NCBI GenBank assembly: GCA_004298625.1
Contig: SCSY01000311.1
Coordinates: 1 to 13,289, forward strand
Source of the DNA: Nitrospirota bacterium
GTDB lineage: Bacteria; Nitrospirota; Thermodesulfovibrionia; Thermodesulfovibrionales; UBA1546
Reading direction: 5' to 3'
DNA length: 13,289 nt
Part shown: piece after piece, positions 6,731-12,322 of the stretch
Layout: the number at the start of each line of letters is the position of its first letter
Numbering within the stretch: position 1 is the first letter of the stretch
Position numbers and translations under genes: made by a program
The notes under the pieces: generated by a model
The model's database searches: none
The model's input: the letters and a program-made list of their open reading frames with translations, nothing else
What the model was told of the DNA's origin: nothing

Positions 6731-6745
6731 CCAAGAACCGTGCCA
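6731..6745 (-). promoter_or_regulatory. Candidate sigma-54 (-24/-12) promoter
   Basis: On the minus strand CTGGCACG (the TGGCACG part at 6739-6745) is followed after 4 nt by TTGG (6731-6734). This fits YTGGCACG-N4-TTGC except for G instead of C at the -12 position. Predicted initiation near 6719 leaves a 16-nt leader that contains the AAGGAG of the 76-aa gene, exactly as expected of a real promoter. A TATAAC just downstream (6723-6728, minus strand) could instead serve as a sigma-70 -10, but it lacks a -35. Confidence 0.45.
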
Positions 6746-6831
6746 GAAGATTTAGAAAAGAGATGTGGCGTTTTATGGTGCAATATCAACATGTTATAGC
6801 AAAAGAGGGATGTTAAGAAGGCAGCGGGAAG

Positions 6832-6862
6832 TGTGGCATGCCACATAGCATCATGCCACATA
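6832..6862. promoter_or_regulatory. Candidate activator binding sites (GTGGC/GCCAC palindrome and direct repeat)
   Basis: TGTGGCATGCCACA at 6832-6845 is a perfect 14-bp palindrome. The 11-mer CATGCCACATA occurs at 6837-6847 and again at 6852-6862, 15 bp apart, and a further half-site ATGTGGC lies at 6763-6769. The palindrome sits about 113-126 bp upstream of the predicted sigma-54 start site, the usual distance for enhancer sites of NtrC-family activators. Binding itself is inference. Confidence 0.4.
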
Positions 6863-6886
6863 AGTGGGGCGCGCCCCACTTATGTG
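6857..6886. repeat. Perfect 30-bp palindrome abutting the activator gene stop
   Basis: The 15-bp arm 6857-6871 (CACATAAGTGGGGCG) is followed directly by its exact reverse complement at 6872-6886. The next three bases on the minus strand side are the TAG stop of the activator gene (6887-6889). As RNA this forms a very stable 3' hairpin, but no U-tract follows, so it is not a standard intrinsic terminator. It may protect or end the mRNA, or be an operator or a small mobile palindrome. Confidence 0.7.
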
Positions 6887-8575
6887 CTAAGTATTGTCCT
6901 TTATCTTATATCTTTCGATTTTTCTGTAAATGGTCTTTCTGTCTATTCCGAGCAGGCGCGCTGCCCTTGCCTTATTCCACGAAGTTTTTTCAAGGGCATT
7001 GGTAATCTCCCTTATCTCATCTTGTCCTTCCCTGAGACTTAATTTAGCTCCTGAAAAGTTTTTAATCTCCGGCGGAAGCAGGTCGAGGGTGATGGTGTTC
7101 TGCCTGCAGAGTATAAAGGCGTGTTCCAGTGTGTGCTCAAGCTCTCTTATATTCCCGGGCCAGTTGTATTCCATGAAAATCTTCTGGACATCATCGGATA
7201 TCCCTGTAATGCTTTTGCCTAATTTTGCATTGAACTTTGATATGAAATGGTTCACAAGCAGGGGAATATCTTCCCTTCTCTCCCTTAACGGCGGCAGATT
7301 TATTTCGATAACCTTCAGACGGTAATATAGATCTTCTCTAAATGCGCCCTTTTTTATCTTTTCAACAAGGTTATGATTTGTTGCTGCTATTACCCGCACA
7401 TCAACCTTAACAGGAGTCGAATCCCCGACCCTCTCGAATTCCCTCTCCTGGATAACCCGCAGGAGTTTCAGTTGTATGGCAGGTGATATATCGCCTATCT
7501 CATCCAGAAAGATAGTCCCGCCGTCTGCTTTCTGAAACCTGCCTATCTTATCCCGGACAGCTCCTGTAAAGGCGCCCCTGATATGACCGAAGAGTTCGCT
7601 TTCAAGGAGGTTCTCTGAGAGCGCGGAGCAATTTACCTTTACCAGGGGCTTGCTTGAGCGCCTGCCTTTGTAATGGAGCGCCTCGGCAACAAGCTCCTTG
7701 CCTGTCCCGCTTTCTCCTGTAATCATGACAGTGGTCTGGACGTCTGCAAGGTCTTCGATAAGCAGATATACCTTCTGTATCCTTTCGCTTTTACCGATGA
7801 TGTTATGAAAGCGCCTCCGTTCTTCAAGATTGCGCTCGAGGTCGGCCAGATGAGTTTCATCCCTGACAACAAGGACCGCCCCTGAGAAATTCCCATGATT
7901 GTCGAGCAACGGGGAGGCAGTGATGGACACGACCTGCCCCCTGCGGTTTTTAGAGCATTCAAAGCGCGATGCCTCAACCGTCTGTTTTTTCCCGATGGTT
8001 TCTTTGAGCGTTTCAAGGCATCTGTCGCATTCCGGTTGCAGGGAGTCAAATGTTTTGCCGATTACGCTGCGTGAGAAACCGCAAACATTTCCTGCAGCCT
8101 CGTTTACTGCAACGATTACAAGCTCTTTATCCACTGTGATTATTGCGTCCCTGACGCTCCTGAAAATAGCCTCGAGATTCGAATGATATTTTTCTTTTTC
8201 ATCATTTAGAATTTTATGCTTCAGCGCCAGGCGGGTGGAATGGAGCAATGTCTCCTGCGAAACCGGCTTAGTAACATAATCAAAGGCCCCGAGTCTTAGC
8301 GCATCGGATACGGTCTCGATATTCGGGTATCCGGTCATCATGATAACAGGGCAGGAAGGATTCCTCTCTTTTACCTTCTGCAGGACGTCAATGCCGGTCT
8401 TGTCCCCAAGAAGGATATCTGCAAATATTACGTCAAAATCTCTTGCCTCGATTTTTGCTGCTGCGCTGCCGAAGTTTTCTGCGGTGTCAACATCATATCC
8501 TTCTTCTGATAAAAAACTTTCAAAAGTAAACCTTATGCTTTCTTCGTCATCTACTACAAGAATCCCCGGCTTCAT
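6887..8575 (-). CDS. NtrC-family sigma-54 response regulator (REC-PAS-AAA+-Fis)
   Basis: This 562-aa transcription activator acts on sigma-54 RNA polymerase. The receiver domain (1-120) has Asp53 as phosphoacceptor, the acidic pair DD at 9-10 and Lys103. A PAS domain (about 133-250) follows, carrying Cys165, Cys183, Cys186 and Cys207. The AAA+ domain (about 258-500) shows Walker A GESGTGKE (287-294), the sigma-54-contacting loop GAFTGA (334-339) and Walker B TIFLDE (354-359). A Fis-type HTH ends the protein (AARLLGIDRKTIYRKIERYK, 538-557). The start is supported by AAGGAG (8582-8587) and overlaps the stop of the upstream kinase as ATGA, so that kinase is the likely partner. The extra PAS between REC and AAA+ suggests a second input, perhaps redox or ligand. 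Confidence 0.95.
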   Translation of the reverse strand: MKPGILVVDDEESIRFTFESFLSEEGYDVDTAENFGSAAAKIEARDFDVIFADILLGDKTGIDVLQKVKERNPSCPVIMMTGYPNIETVSDALRLGAFDYVTKPVSQETLLHSTRLALKHKILNDEKEKYHSNLEAIFRSVRDAIITVDKELVIVAVNEAAGNVCGFSRSVIGKTFDSLQPECDRCLETLKETIGKKQTVEASRFECSKNRRGQVVSITASPLLDNHGNFSGAVLVVRDETHLADLERNLEERRRFHNIIGKSERIQKVYLLIEDLADVQTTVMITGESGTGKELVAEALHYKGRRSSKPLVKVNCSALSENLLESELFGHIRGAFTGAVRDKIGRFQKADGGTIFLDEIGDISPAIQLKLLRVIQEREFERVGDSTPVKVDVRVIAATNHNLVEKIKKGAFREDLYYRLKVIEINLPPLRERREDIPLLVNHFISKFNAKLGKSITGISDDVQKIFMEYNWPGNIRELEHTLEHAFILCRQNTITLDLLPPEIKNFSGAKLSLREGQDEIREITNALEKTSWNKARAARLLGIDRKTIYRKIERYKIKDNT

Positions 8576-10086
8576 CGTCCGCTCCTTAAAGCTGCTTCAG
8601 GCAGGGCAATTGTAATTTCTGTAAATTCTCCTTCAACACTTTCAATCTTCAGATTGCCGCCGTGGTCCTCGATAATGCCGTGACTTATGCTTAGCCCCAG
8701 CCCGGTCCCCTTGCCGCTCGGTTTTGTCGAGAAAAACGGATTTATTACTTTATCAACCACACCCGCAGGGATGCCTGAGCCTTTATCATGAAATATTACC
8801 CGCACATGCCGTTGACCGTCAATTACTGTTTCAGAGCCCGATATTTCAAGAATTTTGTCCTCATCCGGCTCGTTATATTTTTGATTCAGGGCATAACGCG
8901 AGTTATTTATTACATTCAGGAAGACCTGCTGGATCTGCTGGGAATTTGCAAATATTTCAGGCAGGTCTTCAGGCATGTTTACTTTTAGTTTTATGCCGTC
9001 TCTCAGTATTTGGGCCTCGGTAAGCAGAAGCGCATCATGCAATATCCCTGAGATATTATAGATGCTTTTTTCTTCTGTTCTCTTTCGGGCAAATGAAAGG
9101 AGGCTTTTCACGATATTTGCAATGCGATCGCCTTCCTTTATAATCCTGCGCGCAATCTCGCTTTCCCTGCTCTCTTTGTCCATTTTGTTGACTAATATCT
9201 GCGCATAATTAATGATGCCGTTCAGGGGATTGTTGATCTCGTGGGCCACTCCTGCCGCAAGCTCGCCCAGTGATGCGAGATGGGCGCTTTGCATAGCCTC
9301 TGATTGCAGTTTTACCTTCTCGGTTACATCAATAAGACTCAGCACCAATCCATGAACATTTTCCTCATTATCCATTACAGGCTGCAGGCTCCAGTCCCAA
9401 TAAGTGACTCCGCGCTCCTGATGTTCCGTATATTGAAAGGGTTTAGCGTAAGTAAAGTAAGATTCGCCTGTAGCGACGACTTGCCTGAATATCTCCTCGT
9501 TTTCTTTATTCGGATACAGCTCGAAGTGGTTCTTGCCGACAAAGAATTTGGGATCCCGTCCGTCCGTCAGCGCATAAAGGGGGTTTACCCGTATAAAGTT
9601 GAATTCCGTATCCATATACGCTATCAGGATATGGATATTTGAAAAGATGTTTTCCAGCAGCTCCGAGGTCTCAATCAGTTTTTTCTTGTCGAGCCGGCGT
9701 TCATGGCGAAGCTCTGCTTCGCGAAGCTCTCTTTCGACTGCCGGGTTAAGCCGTTTTAGATTCCCTTTTATGATGTAGTCGTGAGCGCCGGCCTTCATTG
9801 TCTCTACGGCGATATCCTCGCCGATGTTTCCTGAGACAACGATGAACGGCAGATCGAGACCGCTTTTCTTAAGGACATTTAAAGCTCTCGGGCCGGTAAA
9901 TTTGGGCAACACATAATCCGAAATAATGATGTCCCATTTCTTTTTTTCGAGAGCATCCTTCATGTCGTTGGGGGTTTCTACCCGCTCAAAAATCGGCTCA
10001 TATCCGCCCCGTTGCAGCTCGCGGATCAGCAAAACGGCGTCATCTTCCGAATCCTCGACGATTAAAATACGTAATGACTTAGTCAT
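8572..10086 (-). CDS. Hybrid histidine kinase, REC-PAS-HisKA-HATPase
   Basis: This 504-aa soluble kinase has an N-terminal receiver (1-120, Asp57 in ISDYVLP, Lys107), a PAS domain (about 143-258), a HisKA domain with the phosphoacceptor His282 (GVAHEINNPLNG) and a HATPase_c domain. The N box is NVINNSRYAL (391-400), G1 DKGSGIP (434-440) and G2 GKGTGLGL (458-465). The NtrB-like AHEINNPLN H-box fits a partner of an NtrC-type regulator, and its stop overlaps the start of that regulator gene. The receiver at the N-terminus implies that it accepts phosphate from a further upstream kinase, making this a relay. No membrane segments are present. No Shine-Dalgarno sequence lies at the usual distance; the only AAGGAGG is inside a repeat hairpin about 24 nt upstream. 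Confidence 0.93.
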   Translation of the reverse strand: MTKSLRILIVEDSEDDAVLLIRELQRGGYEPIFERVETPNDMKDALEKKKWDIIISDYVLPKFTGPRALNVLKKSGLDLPFIVVSGNIGEDIAVETMKAGAHDYIIKGNLKRLNPAVERELREAELRHERRLDKKKLIETSELLENIFSNIHILIAYMDTEFNFIRVNPLYALTDGRDPKFFVGKNHFELYPNKENEEIFRQVVATGESYFTYAKPFQYTEHQERGVTYWDWSLQPVMDNEENVHGLVLSLIDVTEKVKLQSEAMQSAHLASLGELAAGVAHEINNPLNGIINYAQILVNKMDKESRESEIARRIIKEGDRIANIVKSLLSFARKRTEEKSIYNISGILHDALLLTEAQILRDGIKLKVNMPEDLPEIFANSQQIQQVFLNVINNSRYALNQKYNEPDEDKILEISGSETVIDGQRHVRVIFHDKGSGIPAGVVDKVINPFFSTKPSGKGTGLGLSISHGIIEDHGGNLKIESVEGEFTEITIALPEAALRSGR

Positions 10087-10108
10087 AAATTTAGTTTCAA
10101 GTCTTAAA

Positions 10109-10193
10109 CTCCCCTCCTTAGTTAAGGAGGGGTGGGGGTGGTTTGCCCTGAAAATTTACCACCCCTTAATCCCCTCCTAAAATAGGAGGGGAG
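10109..10193. repeat. Dispersed palindromic repeat, copy A (intergenic)
   Basis: This copy lies between two operon genes. Hairpin 1 is CCCCTCCTTA (10111-10120), loop GT, TAAGGAGGGG (10123-10132). Hairpin 2 is CCCCTCCTA (10171-10179), loop AAA, TAGGAGGGG (10183-10191). GGGGTGGT (10135-10142) and ACCACCCC (10158-10165) pair between them. The two half-units converge with their GGGGTGGTTT ends inside. There is no poly-T tract, so it is not a classical terminator. Confidence 0.85.
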
Positions 10194-10206
10194 CTAAACT
10201 GTTTTC

Positions 10207-10641
10207 CTACGGCGCCTCATTCAGAACCAGCCAATAAAGCCCCAACTGCTGCACTGCCTCTGCGAACCGGTTAAAGTCAACAGGCTTTCGGATATAACTG
10301 TTTGCGCCGAGCTTATAGCTCTCAACCCTGTCTTTATCCTCGTTTGATGTTGTTAAAACAACAACAGGCAGGAGTTTTGTCTTTTCATCAGAGCGTATGC
10401 GCTGCAGCACCTCAAGCCCGTCCATCCTCGGCATCTTTAAATCGAGCAAAACCACCTGAGGCATGGTCGTTGTGTCCAGGTCCTTGAATTTTCCTGTGCC
10501 GAAAAGATAGTCTACGGCCTCGACTCCATCCTGCGCCACAATCACCTCGTTCAGGATATTGTTTTTTTTGAGCGCCCGAAGCGTGAGCTTCACATCGTCC
10601 GGATTGTCTTCTACTAAGAGAATGTGCTTGTTTTTCATCAT
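10207..10641 (-). CDS. Stand-alone receiver protein, Rcp1-like (CheY-like)
   Basis: This 144-aa single-domain response regulator has acidic residues Glu11, Asp12 and Asp15 (LLVEDNPDD), phosphoacceptor Asp67 (VLLDLKMPRMDG), Thr97/Thr98 (VVLTTSN) and Lys119-Pro120 (YIRKP). The insertion DYLFGTGKFKDL after helix 2 and the tail FAEAVQQLGLYWLVLNEAP mark the Rcp1 group, which usually pairs with phytochrome-style kinases or acts as a phosphate shuttle. There is no output domain. Two ATGs lie in tandem; the second (10638) has the better spacing from TGGAG. It lies between two REC-bearing kinases and probably transfers phosphate between them or to a diffusible target. Confidence 0.92.
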   Translation of the reverse strand: MMKNKHILLVEDNPDDVKLTLRALKKNNILNEVIVAQDGVEAVDYLFGTGKFKDLDTTTMPQVVLLDLKMPRMDGLEVLQRIRSDEKTKLLPVVVLTTSNEDKDRVESYKLGANSYIRKPVDFNRFAEAVQQLGLYWLVLNEAP

Positions 10642-10660
10642 GCTCCAATTTCAATATATT

Positions 10661-10751
10661 ACCACCCCTTAATCCCCTCCTAAAATAGGCGGGGAGTTTT
10701 GGGTTTTGTTCTTCAGCTGCCCCTCCTTGGTTAAGGAGGGGCAGGGGTGGT
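10661..10751. repeat. Dispersed palindromic repeat, copy B (spans the kinase 3' end)
   Basis: The half-units here diverge, with ACCACCCC at 10661-10668 and GGGGTGGT at 10744-10751 as outer arms. Hairpin 1 has arms 10674-10682 and 10686-10694 with one mismatch; hairpin 2 is a perfect 10-bp stem (10719-10728 with 10733-10742, loop GGTT). The right half-unit encodes the last residues (TTPAPP) and the TAA stop (10731-10733) of the 529-aa kinase. Confidence 0.85.
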
Positions 10752-12320
10752 TTGACCCAGTGTAAAATAAACCGTCGTTCCTTTTCCCATCTCGCTTTCA
10801 GCCCATATCTTCCCGCCGTGCTTGGTGATTATTTTGTAAACAGTGGCAAGGCCGACGCCGAGTCCGGAAAATTCATTTTCTGAATGAAGGCGCTGAAACG
10901 GCATAAAGAGCTTGTCCGCATACTTCATATCAAAGCCTGCGCCGTTATCGCGGACGAAGTAAACGGTTTCACCACCCCGGCCTTTGGCCACCCCTCCTAA
11001 TTTAGGAGGGGAATTTTCTGAATCCACAAGCTCCCCTCCTTGGTTAAGGAGGGGATTAAGGGGTGGTTTGCTCTGTATTTGTCCAAATTCAATCTTCGCA
11101 GCTTTGCGCTTACCCGTAAACTTCCATGCATTGGCAAGTAAATTTTCCATGACTATCCGGAGCAGGTCAAAATCTCCATGAATCTTTATTTTTTTGGCTA
11201 TAACAAACTCTGCCGAGCGCTCAGGCTGAGATTTTTTTAGCTCGTAGGCAATCACCTCCGCCATATCGCTGAGATTAACTGTATTCTCCCTGAGTTCACC
11301 TTGGGTCAAACGCGACATCGTCAGCAAGGAATCAATCTGCTGGGACATCCTCTTGCTTGCCGCGACAATGCGCTTGCAGAAATCTTTTCCGGTTGCATCG
11401 AGCTTATTTGCATAATCTTCCAATATAGCCTTTGAAAATCCCTCGATGCTCCTGAGCGGCGCCTTGAGTTCGTGGGAAATCGTGTAGGAATATACCTCAA
11501 GGTCGCGATTGACTGTCTGTACTTCGGCTTGTGACTGTTTCAGCGCCTCTTCCATTTTCTCGCGCTCGGTGATGTCCCGGAAGACCAGCACCACGCCCAT
11601 AATGTTTCCCTTGTCATCTTTGATGGGCGCGGCGCTGTCATCTATAGGAATTTCTTTTCCTTCTCTGGCTATTAATATTGTATGGTTCGCAAGACCCACT
11701 GTAACGCCTTCGCGTATTACCCTTAAGACAGGGTTCTCTACGGCTTGGCGGGTATCCATGTTCATTATGTTGAACACTTCCGCCATTTCCTTGTTTAACG
11801 CGTTTTTCATCTTCCAGCCTGTAAGCCCCTCGGCGACCGGATTCATAAACGTTATCAGTCCCTTTTTATCCGTGGCAATTACCGCATCCCCAATGCTCCT
11901 CAAAGTTGTCGAATACCATTTCTTGCTCTCTTTTAATTCCTTTTCCATTTTGTGCCTGTATAAAGCCATGTCCACAGTAATGTGCAGTTCCCTCTCCTGA
12001 AAAGGTTTGACGATATAGCCGTAAGGCGCGGTTATTTTTGCGCGGCTGAGGGTATTGTCATCTGCATAGGCGGTGAGAAATATGATCGGAATATCAAAGC
12101 GAGACCGGATTTGTTCGGCGGCTGCCACGCCGTCCATCTTGCCCGGCATCATGATATCCATTAGTATAAGATCGGGCTGCAACGCCTCTACTTTCCTGAC
12201 CCCTTCCTCTCCGGAATGAGCAATGTCAGGCAAGGGATATCCCATGTCGGCCAGTCTTTGTTGTATGTCCATAGCTTCAATGGCTTCGTCTTCAACTATC
12301 AGTATCTTCGCATCCGTCAT
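10731..12320 (-). CDS. Hybrid histidine kinase, REC-PAS-HisKA-HATPase, with repeat-derived insert
   Basis: This 529-aa soluble kinase has an N-terminal receiver (1-120, Asp55 in LILMDIMMPG, Lys105), a PAS domain (about 135-255) and HisKA with His283 (SYTISHELKAPLRSIEGF), the form found in bacteriophytochrome-type kinases. Its HATPase_c domain has the N box MENLLANAWKF (391-401) and G1 VRDNGAGFD (456-464), followed by PFQRLHS and GLGVGLATV (487-494). Between strand AAKIEFGQIQS and G1, residues 418-450 (PPLNPLLNQGGE ... SPPKLGGVAKGRGG) come from repeat copy C, inserted in frame. The final TTPAPP is encoded by copy B. The key catalytic motifs all remain, so the kinase may be active. GGAGG lies 6 nt before the ATG, and the gene begins 2 nt after the previous stop. 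Confidence 0.93.
   Translation of the reverse strand: MTDAKILIVEDEAIEAMDIQQRLADMGYPLPDIAHSGEEGVRKVEALQPDLILMDIMMPGKMDGVAAAEQIRSRFDIPIIFLTAYADDNTLSRAKITAPYGYIVKPFQERELHITVDMALYRHKMEKELKESKKWYSTTLRSIGDAVIATDKKGLITFMNPVAEGLTGWKMKNALNKEMAEVFNIMNMDTRQAVENPVLRVIREGVTVGLANHTILIAREGKEIPIDDSAAPIKDDKGNIMGVVLVFRDITEREKMEEALKQSQAEVQTVNRDLEVYSYTISHELKAPLRSIEGFSKAILEDYANKLDATGKDFCKRIVAASKRMSQQIDSLLTMSRLTQGELRENTVNLSDMAEVIAYELKKSQPERSAEFVIAKKIKIHGDFDLLRIVMENLLANAWKFTGKRKAAKIEFGQIQSKPPLNPLLNQGGELVDSENSPPKLGGVAKGRGGETVYFVRDNGAGFDMKYADKLFMPFQRLHSENEFSGLGVGLATVYKIITKHGGKIWAESEMGKGTTVYFTLGQTTPAPP
10971..11069. repeat. Dispersed palindromic repeat, copy C (in-frame inside the kinase gene)
   Basis: This is a 99-bp copy with outer arms ACCACCCC (10971-10978) and GGGGTGGT (11060-11067). 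Its inner hairpins are CCCCTCCTA/TAGGAGGGG (10991-10999, 11003-11011) and CCCCTCCTT/AAGGAGGGG (11033-11041, 11046-11054). It has the same diverging layout as copy B. Its length is exactly 33 codons with no stop in the kinase frame, so the host gene stays open. Confidence 0.88.
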
Positions 12321-12322
12321 TT

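Noticed and set aside
10109..10193. Copy A as an intrinsic terminator
   Set aside because: Its GC-rich hairpins are not followed by a T-tract on either strand, and the repeat recurs inside a coding region.
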